A stretch of 22,306 nt of DNA, taken from Patescibacteria group bacterium. Its GTDB lineage: Bacteria > Patescibacteriota > Patescibacteriia > WFTA01 > S139-112. Each line of letters starts with the position of its first letter. Within the stretch, counting starts at the first letter, position 1. Positions 1-7,100 of this stretch are shown one piece after another. Where the stretch lies: the NCBI GenBank assembly GCA_015485715.1, contig WFTA01000009.1, positions 1-22,306 on the forward strand, in the 5' to 3' direction. A program made the position numbers and the translations under genes. The notes under the pieces are model-generated. The model was given only the letters and a program-made list of their open reading frames with translations, did no database searches and was not told where the DNA came from.

Positions 1-60
1 AGCCCTGACAGGCCTGAAATAGTATACTGTGAAAAATGCTACCAAAGTGAGGTTGTGTAA
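1..60 (+). CDS. C-terminal end of a CxxC zinc-ribbon-like protein (5' partial)
   Basis: The first reading frame is open from the window edge to a TAA at 58-60 and encodes SPDRPEIVYCEKCYQSEVV. The DRPxxVYCxxCY ending resembles the last Cys pair of small zinc-ribbon proteins that are common in CPR genomes, where an upstream CxxC pair supplies the other two zinc ligands. Only 19 residues are visible, so the fold and function are inferred from this ending alone. The start and the first Cys pair would lie to the left of the window. Confidence 0.55.
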   Translation, partial: SPDRPEIVYCEKCYQSEVV

Positions 61-447
61 AGAGAAAAATACTAAATACTAAACAAACCATAAAATAATT
101 ATCCAATTTACAATTTTCAATTAACCAATGAATTTTCCAATGACTTAATATCTTAATAATTTGAACCATAAGACTGATGTATGCTGCAATATTGGGAAAT
201 TTAATTCATTGGAAAATTGAGGAATTGATTGTAAATTTTACCCCGCCTGCCCTATCGTATGATTAGGGTTGAATAACTGGGGTTGATAAATTGAAAATTA
301 GAAAATTATTGTTGGTTATTTGGAAATTAGTTAGAGTAATTAGTGTAATTAGGAAAATTAGAAGTTTGCCTGTATTGGATATTGGTTGTTGTTTTTCTTT
401 TTTTATAAAATGTTGTATAATAAACATATAAATTTATTAATAAATAT
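61..447. repeat. AT-rich spacer with dispersed and inverted short repeats
   Basis: No gene is visible in this 387-bp stretch. It starts with AAATACTAAATACTAA (about 67-84) and AATTTACAATTTTCAATT (107-124). AATTTTCCAATGACTT (131-146) and AATTCATTGGAAAATT (203-218) form an inverted repeat matching at 15 of 16 positions, and AATTTACAAT (107-116) with ATTGTAAATT (228-237) form an outer pair. A GC-richer hairpin (ACCCC/GGGGT around CCCTA/TAGGG, about 240-284) sits at the right edge. The same block types recur at 19945-20075. Similar AT-rich spacer repeats are familiar from CPR contigs; their function is unknown to me. Confidence 0.6.
416..421 (+). promoter_or_regulatory. Candidate -10 box for the membrane protein/pilB pair
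   Basis: TATAAT lies 26 bases before the ATG at 448. No good -35 hexamer is present at 16-18 bp and no Shine-Dalgarno site is seen, so a short leader is predicted. Confidence 0.4.
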
Positions 448-1452
448 ATGTCTTTTATGTATAGATACATATTAAAACGAGCTTGGAAGATAACATGGAA
501 AAATAAGTGGTTGTGGGTTTTTGGTCTTTTTGCAGCCACTTTGGGGAATGGAGGTAGTATAAATATTTTAATCAATGGTCTCGATAATGTTCAAATGCAG
601 GCTTCGTTTTTGGCTAATTTAAAGATACTATTTTCATCTTCTACCATAGGCGAAGCTGGTAATTTAATATCTCAATTTTTTCAAAACCTGAATATTTATT
701 ACACATTTCTATTTATACTTATTATTATAGCTTTTATAGTTATATTATATCTTGCCATTACTACCCAAGGTGCGCTTTTGATTAGTATATACAACATCTA
801 TAAGAACAAGCAGGCTGGGCTTAAAAGAGGTTTTGAGGTTGGTAAAAGGAAATTTTGGAGTATATTTGCTGCTAATTTATCAGGCAAATTATTAGTATAT
901 CTAACATTTTTCATTTTAAGTATTCCTTTTTTGTTCTTGTATTTAAAGTATAACAATATACTATGGCAATTAGTTATGCTGGTGGTTGGATTTATAGTTT
1001 TCGTACCTTTTGCTGTAATAATTTCTTTTTTGGTTAAATACGCTGTTTTATATTTAGTGGTTGAAAATTTAACATTTATGGAATCAGCAAAAAAGGCATG
1101 GATCTTGTTTAAGAATAACTGGCTGGTATCTTTAGAAATTGCAGTAATATTATTTGTTATAAATATTGTTGCTGCGGCGGTTGTAATTTTTTCTTACTTT
1201 TTCATAGCAATGCCTTTTATAGCTTTAGTTTATCTTTCTTTTCAGATGGGAATAGAATTTATGTTTTGGATAGGTATTATAGGAGGAAGTGGGTTGCTTT
1301 TGGTTGTAGTATTTTTGCTTGGATCTATACTTTCTACTTATCAGTCTGCGGTTTGGGTGTTAGTCTTTAATCAATTAAATGAGAGTGTAATGATATCCAA
1401 GATACAAAGATTGGCAGCTAAACTGTCTTCAATATTTGTTAAAAGGATTTAG
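448..1452 (+). CDS. Polytopic integral membrane protein of unknown function
   Basis: This 334-residue protein has a short basic N-terminus (YILKRAWKITWKNKW) and about six hydrophobic stretches, near residues 21-34, 84-115, 146-167, 172-206, 227-267 and 272-296. The opening RAWKITWKNKWLWVFG is typical of a CPR membrane-protein group that I recognise only as uncharacterised. No catalytic motif is apparent. The pilB-like gene follows after 2 bp, so the two are probably cotranscribed; a role in anchoring or assembling the type IV pilus machine is only inferred from that. An in-frame ATG at 457 (MYRYILK) is an equally plausible start, since neither has a Shine-Dalgarno site. Confidence 0.75.
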   Translation: MSFMYRYILKRAWKITWKNKWLWVFGLFAATLGNGGSINILINGLDNVQMQASFLANLKILFSSSTIGEAGNLISQFFQNLNIYYTFLFILIIIAFIVILYLAITTQGALLISIYNIYKNKQAGLKRGFEVGKRKFWSIFAANLSGKLLVYLTFFILSIPFLFLYLKYNNILWQLVMLVVGFIVFVPFAVIISFLVKYAVLYLVVENLTFMESAKKAWILFKNNWLVSLEIAVILFVINIVAAAVVIFSYFFIAMPFIALVYLSFQMGIEFMFWIGIIGGSGLLLVVVFLLGSILSTYQSAVWVLVFNQLNESVMISKIQRLAAKLSSIFVKRI

Positions 1453-1454
1453 TT

Positions 1455-3152
1455 ATGGACGATAAAAACACTTATTCAGCAAAAATATCAATTTCTGATG
1501 ACGATACACAAGAAGAACTTGATAAGAAAATAGAAGAAATTAAAAGAAGGGATACTGAGATAGATACTTTGAATAAAGCAAGAGATTTGGGCATAGGATA
1601 TGTAAATCTTCAAGGGGTGAGGGTTGCAGAAGAAGCGTTGCGTGTTATTCCGGAAGATAAAGCCAGACAGCTTAGGGCTGTTTGTTTTTATTATATTCCT
1701 TACAGAGAGTTGAGAATTGGTACTGTTGATATTGAAAACCCTGATCTTGTAGAGTATGCAAAAGATCTTCAGAAAAAGAAAAATACCAAAGTAAGAATTT
1801 ATCTTATAAGTGTGTATAGTTTGGAGGAGGTTTTAAATCAGTATAGTCGTCTTCCTAAAATTAGCCATGTAGTATCTAAAGTAGAGATCTCATATGAAGA
1901 TCTATCTAAATTTAATACTATATCGTCTTTTCAACAGATTCAAGAAGAAGCGCACAAGGTAAATACAACCGAACTTCTAAATTTGATTGTAGCAGCTGCT
2001 ATCAAGTTTGACGCTTCTGATATTCATATAGAGTCAGAAGAGGATAGTATTATTGTAAGATACAGACTCGATGGTATCCTTCATGAGGTGGCGAGGATGG
2101 ATAAAAAGATACTTAAACAGCTTTCAACTCGTATTAAAATACTCTCAGATTTAAAGATAAATGTTGTAGACAAGCCCCAAGATGGCCATTTTACAATAGA
2201 GGTTGAAGGGAAAAGAATAGATGTGAGGGTATCCACTATTCCTACTAATTTTGGTGAAAGTATTGTCATGAGACTTTTAAGATATGATATAGGACTGATT
2301 AGACTTGAGGAACTTGGTATACCTGAATATTATATGTCATTGGTTGAGAGAGAGATACACAAACCCAACGGTATGGTGATAGTATGCGGTCCTACTGGAT
2401 CAGGTAAATCAACTACCTTGTATGCTGTTTTGAATAAACTGAAAGAAAAGGAAAACAAAATTATAACCATAGAAGATCCAATAGAGTATCAGATAGAAGG
2501 TATAACTCAAACCCAGGTAGACCCCAAAAAGGGTTATACTTTTGCATCAGGTTTGAGAGCTTTGGTGAGACAAGATCCTGATATTATACTTGTGGGTGAG
2601 ATAAGAGATGAAGAGACAGTTGATATTGCTGTAAACGCTGCATTGACAGGACATCTTGTTCTTTCTACACTGCATACCAACAATGCAGCAGGGGCTGTTC
2701 CAAGATTTTTATCAATGGGTGCCAAACCATACCTTTTGGCCCCAGCTCTTAGTTTGGTGATAGGTCAAAGACTGGTGAGGAGGCTTTGTAAGTTTTGCAG
2801 AGTACAAGCTGATTATAGTGAAGAAAAAATATCCGAGATTAAGAAGGAATTAGAAAACCTTCCTCCTGCTATTCGTGAAAAAATAGGTACAGAATACGTA
2901 TTCTACAGACCATCTGAAAATGGCTGTAGAGAATGTCTGGGTCTGGGATATAAAGGCAGGATAGGTATATATGAGATGTTTGTGGTTGATAGTGATGTAG
3001 AGAAAATTATCATATCAAAAGGTATGGCTGAAGATGAGATTAAACAAACACTTGTATCAAAAGGCATGATAACTATGGTTCAGGACGGCCTCCTTAAAGC
3101 TTTGGAAGGCATAACTTCTGTGGATGAAGTATATAGAGTTATAGCTGAGTGA
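1455..3152 (+). CDS. pilB: Type IV pilus assembly / type II secretion ATPase, PilB/GspE family
   Basis: This is a 565-residue AAA-type ATPase that would power pilus extension or secretion at the inner face of the membrane. The Walker A motif GPTGSGKST is at 312-320. The Walker B region with its acidic run, DPDIILVGEIRD, starts at D374, followed by the His box TGHLVLSTLHTN. A four-Cys zinc site is formed by CKFC (445-448) and CREC (491-494), as in PilB/GspE. The first 150 or so residues are a degenerate GspE/MshE-type N-terminal domain. AAGGA at 1443-1447 gives a good Shine-Dalgarno site 7 bases before the ATG, inside the preceding gene. The TGA stop directly abuts the stop of the convergent regulator gene. 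PilB is preferred over PilT because of the N-terminal domain and the zinc site. Confidence 0.93.
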   Translation: MDDKNTYSAKISISDDDTQEELDKKIEEIKRRDTEIDTLNKARDLGIGYVNLQGVRVAEEALRVIPEDKARQLRAVCFYYIPYRELRIGTVDIENPDLVEYAKDLQKKKNTKVRIYLISVYSLEEVLNQYSRLPKISHVVSKVEISYEDLSKFNTISSFQQIQEEAHKVNTTELLNLIVAAAIKFDASDIHIESEEDSIIVRYRLDGILHEVARMDKKILKQLSTRIKILSDLKINVVDKPQDGHFTIEVEGKRIDVRVSTIPTNFGESIVMRLLRYDIGLIRLEELGIPEYYMSLVEREIHKPNGMVIVCGPTGSGKSTTLYAVLNKLKEKENKIITIEDPIEYQIEGITQTQVDPKKGYTFASGLRALVRQDPDIILVGEIRDEETVDIAVNAALTGHLVLSTLHTNNAAGAVPRFLSMGAKPYLLAPALSLVIGQRLVRRLCKFCRVQADYSEEKISEIKKELENLPPAIREKIGTEYVFYRPSENGCRECLGLGYKGRIGIYEMFVVDSDVEKIIISKGMAEDEIKQTLVSKGMITMVQDGLLKALEGITSVDEVYRVIAE

Positions 3153-3896
3153 TTAAAGAGAATTCCACATTATAGTAAACATATGCTTAAAGAGTGAGGA
3201 AATAGTCTCGCTTTGAATACTTACAACAAATTTTTCTTTTATATTAGAATATATAATTATTATATCATCATAGGCTTTCCAGTAAGCTTTAATTGGAGGT
3301 GTATCGTATATAATCTTTATTTCTTTATTTAATTTAGGGTTGTTTATTTTTTGGGAGTATTGAGCAGCGGGAGTATCATAGATTAACATCTTAAGGTTAA
3401 TACCTCTCTGTATTCTTTCGGGTACATATACATTTTCGTCAAAATTTTTTCCTATGACTTCCCATAGAGCGTCTAGATTTCCAAAGTCGTACATTATTTT
3501 TTCTTGGGCGAGCAGACTTCTTTCAGTAAGAGCTAAAAATTGATCAAGGTTGTAGTAAACTTCTATATTTCCAACTCCCTTGAATTTACCATGTTTTATT
3601 TTATTTAATAGTTCTTCAAGTTCGAGTTCCATTCTACGAAACTCTCTTCTTTTTCTTGATATAAGTCTTATAAGTGATTCAGGTTGACTTAATCTATATG
3701 AATTGTGATGTTTTTTAAAATCATGGGTGATAATACCTTTTCTTTTTAATTGGTTCAATATTCTAAACAAAGTACTTTTGGGCAAGCCGCTTTCTTCTAA
3801 TAGTTGGTTAGCAGTTAATTGATAATTATTAATCAAAAGTTCTATGATAACCATTTCTTTGTCTGAGAATCCTAGGTCCTTAAAGTATTTTTTCAT
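3153..3896 (-). CDS. TrmB-like winged-helix transcriptional regulator
   Basis: This 247-residue protein begins with a winged helix-turn-helix of TrmB/MarR type (about residues 8-70; the recognition helix includes PKSTLFRILNQLKRKGII at 39-56). A basic, likely coiled linker (RKRREFRRMELELEELLNKI) follows, then an effector domain with the pattern typical of TrmB C-termini (EVYYNLDQF..., then ILMYDFGNLD-like segments). TrmB proteins in archaea and some bacteria sense sugars or small metabolites; the ligand here is unknown. It is transcribed away from the PD-(D/E)XK-SDR fusion gene across a 170-bp gap containing a palindrome, so control of itself and of that gene is plausible. It ends immediately next to the pilB stop, with no bases between. 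Confidence 0.8.
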   Translation of the reverse strand: MKKYFKDLGFSDKEMVIIELLINNYQLTANQLLEESGLPKSTLFRILNQLKRKGIITHDFKKHHNSYRLSQPESLIRLISRKRREFRRMELELEELLNKIKHGKFKGVGNIEVYYNLDQFLALTERSLLAQEKIMYDFGNLDALWEVIGKNFDENVYVPERIQRGINLKMLIYDTPAAQYSQKINNPKLNKEIKIIYDTPPIKAYWKAYDDIIIIYSNIKEKFVVSIQSETISSLFKHMFTIMWNSL

Positions 3897-3911
3897 AAGG
3901 TTATTTTAATT

Positions 3912-3932
3912 TAGTCTCACATTTTGGGACTA
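3912..3932. promoter_or_regulatory. Palindromic candidate operator between the regulator and fusion gene
   Basis: TAGTCTC (3912-3918) and GGGACTA (3926-3932) form a near-perfect inverted repeat with a 7-bp spacer, 16 bp upstream of the regulator's start codon. Size and position fit an autoregulatory operator for a dimeric winged-helix protein. This is inference from symmetry and location only. Confidence 0.4.
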
Positions 3933-4041
3933 CATAAATATACAATCTTTTGGCTTATTTTAAATAAAAATAAACTTTTTTGTACAAAACATTGGACTTA
4001 GTTTGTTTTAGTTTATAAGATTTTATCTTAAATGTAAAGAG

Positions 4042-4047
4042 TATAAT
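4042..4047 (+). promoter_or_regulatory. Candidate -10 box for the fusion gene
   Basis: TATAAT lies 19 bases before the ATG at 4067, predicting an untranslated leader of only about a dozen bases. The -35 region is weak and there is no Shine-Dalgarno site. Confidence 0.5.
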
Positions 4048-4066
4048 TATAATTCAATTTAAATAT

Positions 4067-5533
4067 ATGGGAACACTCAGTCAGGAAATAGGGCATGATG
4101 TTGTGATTGTAGATTTTTTGAATAAGATTTTGTCACAAAAAGAAAGTGAGGTTTTGTTTTGTGTGGTAACCCCTGCTATAGGTCCTAAGAGAGATATATA
4201 TTTTAGAGATTTTGCAACTAAGGAGTGGGTATCTGCGTATGCTGTGGCAGGTGATGATTTTATCCCTGAATTTGTTTATAGAATGAAGATAGAGAAAGAT
4301 GTTTTTGATAAAATAGATAAACATTTCAGTTATCAGGATCAGTATTGGTATAAATATTTATCAGGAGAAATAGGAAAAGATTTAAGAGAATATTTATCTT
4401 CTGTATGTGTAGAAATAGAAGAAAAATTGCAAAGCGAATTACCAGATATTATAGGATTCGATAAAAAAGGAAAGATAAGATTCTTTTCAGAGATTAAATT
4501 TGAAGGTTTATCACAGAATGCTTTAGAGTCTGTTATTAAAGAATCTAAAGCGGCACTTTTATATAATGCTAAGTATTATTTAGTAATACCCTCCAAACCT
4601 GTTTATAGCAGAAGTTTGTCAGATGAGTGGATAAAGAGAAATGTTTCTTTTATGAATATTGAGATATATAAGTTTATTGTAGATAAATCAGTTATTACCC
4701 CTCAACAGGATCAGATAACTTTTGAACATATTGCAACAACAGGACATACAGTCTCAGACAAGGAGATGCCTCTGGTGTATTTTAAAGATAAATTGTTTTT
4801 ACAAGATAAAGTGGTTCTGATAAATGGATTGAGTTCCGATATAGGAACAGCTATAGCTGAAGTATTTTTACGAAACGGAGCTCATATTGCAGGTACTTAT
4901 TATAAAAATAAAGATAGACTTGATACTTTATTGTCTTTGTATAAAGAAAGGATTAGGATGTTTGAAGTTAATTTTATAGATGATGATTATATCAGCAAGA
5001 TTGAACAGGTGGTTAGTCAGACAATAAAATGGAAAGAAAAAATAGATGTGTTGGTAAATGTTTCAGGCATTTGGTTGGTTAAACCGTTTTTGTATGAAAC
5101 AGAAGAAGAAAGAAAAGCTTTATGGAGGGTAAATTATGAAAGTTGTTTATATTTCTGTCAGGAAACTATAAAACATTTTATTGGAGCAGGTAAAGGAGGT
5201 AAAATAATTAATATTGCTTCAACCAGTGGTATCAAAGGAAATGGACAACAAATAACATATAGCGCCTCTAAGGCAGCAGTGATTAGTCTAACTAAAAGTT
5301 TAGCAGAAGAATTTGCATCCCGTAAAATACAAGTCAATTCTATCTCACCCGGTCCTGTAGATACTAAAGCATTGGATAAATATTTCGATCAGGTTGGCAA
5401 GAATTTACTAATAAAAAATATCCCTTCAAGCAGACTAATACATCCAAGAGATGTAGCAGATATGGCATTAGGAATAGTATTAAATGATTATTTAACAGGG
5501 GAAAATATAGTTATTTCTGGCGGCAGAATATAA
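4067..5533 (+). CDS. PD-(D/E)XK-like domain fused to a short-chain dehydrogenase/reductase
   Basis: This is a 488-residue, apparently two-domain protein. Residues about 247-488 are a short-chain dehydrogenase/reductase: a Rossmann start KVVLINGLSSDIG (248-260, the usual TGxxxGxG with its middle Gly replaced by Asp), NVSG at 331-334, catalytic Ser385, Tyr398 and Lys402 (YSASK), then NSISPGPVDT and a C-terminal TGENIVISGG. Residues 1-230 are not SDR. They contain LPDIIGFDKKGKIRFFSEIK, with P126-D127 and E142-I-K144 spaced like the PD...(D/E)xK core of restriction-endonuclease-like folds, followed by a helix with Q150 and a strand YYLVIP. The nuclease-like reading is motif-based. No substrate can be named. 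It is divergent from the TrmB-like regulator and convergent with the LysM/M23 gene, 6 bp away. Confidence 0.8.
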   Translation: MGTLSQEIGHDVVIVDFLNKILSQKESEVLFCVVTPAIGPKRDIYFRDFATKEWVSAYAVAGDDFIPEFVYRMKIEKDVFDKIDKHFSYQDQYWYKYLSGEIGKDLREYLSSVCVEIEEKLQSELPDIIGFDKKGKIRFFSEIKFEGLSQNALESVIKESKAALLYNAKYYLVIPSKPVYSRSLSDEWIKRNVSFMNIEIYKFIVDKSVITPQQDQITFEHIATTGHTVSDKEMPLVYFKDKLFLQDKVVLINGLSSDIGTAIAEVFLRNGAHIAGTYYKNKDRLDTLLSLYKERIRMFEVNFIDDDYISKIEQVVSQTIKWKEKIDVLVNVSGIWLVKPFLYETEEERKALWRVNYESCLYFCQETIKHFIGAGKGGKIINIASTSGIKGNGQQITYSASKAAVISLTKSLAEEFASRKIQVNSISPGPVDTKALDKYFDQVGKNLLIKNIPSSRLIHPRDVADMALGIVLNDYLTGENIVISGGRI

Positions 5534-5539
5534 ATCTAA

Positions 5540-6838
5540 TTATGGAAGATAGGAGAGAGGGTTAACTTTGTTGCGTCTACTATTAATCATGATTTCAAAG
5601 TGTACATGGGGTCCTGTAGACCATCCTGTTGATCCTTTTTTACCAAGCCCTTCTCCCTGCTTTACTCTCTGTCCTTTCTTCACCCATATTTTTCTCATAT
5701 GTGCATACCTCGTCATTACGCCGTTTCCGTGATTTATAACAACATTTAATCCATAACCTCTAGACCATCCTGCATATTCTACAACTCCTTCTTTTGATGC
5801 CACAAGTGTGATTGATGGAGGGCCTGCAATATCAAGTGCTTTATGTCTCCAAGAATAATACTGGGTTATCCTTCTTGAAGGTGTGGGCCATATGAATCCC
5901 TTTGGACTTGGTTTGTTTGATTGTTTTGGGGTAAATATTCTTCTAATGCTTGCAGACCTTACAGCCTTAGGTACTATAGGCTTTGCTCCCGGTATTACAA
6001 TTTCTTGTCCAATATTTATTTGGTTTGCAGACACTAAATTATTTACTGTTTTTATCTTGTCTACATCGGCTTTGTATTTTTTAGCTATAGATGATAAGGT
6101 TTCTCCCTTTTTAACTTTGTATATAACTCCGTCTGTTTTTGGTATTCTAAGAGTATCTCCGGGTTTGATAATAGAGTATTTGGATAGATCATTTGCCCAC
6201 AATACTGTCTGTGTTTTAAGTCCGAATTTTGCAGCAATACTGCTGATTGTGTCTCCCGGTTTGACAGTATATTTTTCTATTATTTTTCTATGTGAAGAGA
6301 AAAGTATTGAATTATCATCTCCGTCAGAAGTAATATTTGGTCTAATAAAAGCTCCATTCATACTGATGAGAGTCGGCGGGAAATCTCCTCCCCCTATTCC
6401 ATTTTGGTTGTCATAGTTATTAAGATTATCATTTTCAGGTATTATGGGAGCCTCTATACTTGTTGTATATTCTTTTGTTAATATTTCATCTTTATTTATA
6501 AACGACATTGTCTCATCTATTTTTGCCTGAGTGATAAGAATTGAAATTATATTATTAAAATCATACTCTTTCCATATTTTTGTTTTAATATAAGGATATC
6601 CGTATGAAATTAATACAATAATTAAAATAAGAGGAGTTATAGCTCCTGTATTCCATATATTGGATTGTCTTATGTTTATAATGGTTTTTTTGTATTTCCT
6701 CCAGAGTTTATATACTTGCAATAATACATTAAATAGCAGTTGTTTTAAAGGAGTAAATATTACAGAAAATCCAAACAAAAAAACATTTACTATCAAATTA
6801 ATAATTTTTGATAGTGTTTTTATACCAAAAGTCAACAA
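5540..6838 (-). CDS. Membrane-anchored peptidoglycan hydrolase with two LysM domains and an M23 peptidase
   Basis: This 432-residue protein has hydrophobic segments near residues 12-30 and 67-84 and a low-complexity spacer. LysM domains span about 190-234 (YTVKPGDTISSIAAKFG) and 240-283 (YKVKKGETLSSIAKKY), and an M23/LytM zinc endopeptidase domain spans about 313-432. Zinc and catalytic residues are visible: H332 and D336 (HKALD), H380 (YAHM), and H411 and H413 (HVHFE). The set is complete, so an active murein endopeptidase acting outside the membrane is likely, probably in cell-wall remodelling. The internal YxVxxGDT spacing confirms the LysM assignment. A perfect palindrome and a long hairpin lie upstream, between it and leuS. 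Confidence 0.92.
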   Translation of the reverse strand: MLTFGIKTLSKIINLIVNVFLFGFSVIFTPLKQLLFNVLLQVYKLWRKYKKTIINIRQSNIWNTGAITPLILIIVLISYGYPYIKTKIWKEYDFNNIISILITQAKIDETMSFINKDEILTKEYTTSIEAPIIPENDNLNNYDNQNGIGGGDFPPTLISMNGAFIRPNITSDGDDNSILFSSHRKIIEKYTVKPGDTISSIAAKFGLKTQTVLWANDLSKYSIIKPGDTLRIPKTDGVIYKVKKGETLSSIAKKYKADVDKIKTVNNLVSANQINIGQEIVIPGAKPIVPKAVRSASIRRIFTPKQSNKPSPKGFIWPTPSRRITQYYSWRHKALDIAGPPSITLVASKEGVVEYAGWSRGYGLNVVINHGNGVMTRYAHMRKIWVKKGQRVKQGEGLGKKGSTGWSTGPHVHFEIMINSRRNKVNPLSYLP

Positions 6839-6882
6839 CCCGAATAAACTTTTTTTTAGATAAATACTTATATAGGTGTGAT

Positions 6883-6932
6883 AAGGTCAAGAAATATCTC
6901 ATAGCTGAGCTATGAGCGCAATTTCTTGCCTT
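6883..6932. promoter_or_regulatory. Long hairpin in the M23-leuS intergenic region
   Basis: CTCATAGCTGAGCTATGAG (6898-6916) is a perfect 19-base palindrome, flanked by AAGGTCAAGAAAT (6883-6895) and ATTTCTTGCCTT (6921-6932), which pair with one bulged T. The structure sits in the 5' region of the M23 gene on the minus strand. It could be an mRNA leader structure or a protein-binding site. No long T-run follows in either direction, so an intrinsic terminator is less likely. Confidence 0.6.
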
Positions 6933-6970
6933 TAAAAAGACTGCAATTAAAATATCATAAAGAAAAATTA

Positions 6971-6984
6971 TGTCAAGCTTGACA
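6971..6984. promoter_or_regulatory. Perfect 14-bp palindrome giving a -35 TTGACA on both strands
   Basis: TGTCAAGCTTGACA reads TTGACA outward on each strand. On the minus strand TATTTT follows after 16 bp, which could serve the M23 gene. On the plus strand TGATAT follows after 19 bp, a poor but possible -10 toward leuS. A shared -35 region for divergent promoters, or an operator covering both, are the two readings. Confidence 0.45.
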
Positions 6985-7100
6985 TATATTTATTTTTATG
7001 GTCTGATATATGTGCCGTTTTTACTTGCACAAGCAGTATTTTTTTGTTAAATTTAAAAGGTAATTCTTTGTTTTTTCTTTAGAATATAAATTGTAATTCT

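Noticed and set aside
327..575. 82-residue minus-strand frame overlapping the membrane protein start
   Set aside because: Low-complexity, AT-driven composition, and it overlaps a clearly coding plus-strand gene.
5883..6416. 177-residue plus-strand frame opposite the LysM/M23 gene
   Set aside because: It is antisense to strong LysM and M23 motifs and has no protein-like family pattern; treated as a shadow.
6839..7100. T-box riboswitch upstream of leuS
   Set aside because: There is no T-box TGGNACCGCG-type motif and no terminator/antiterminator pair; only a palindrome and a hairpin are present.
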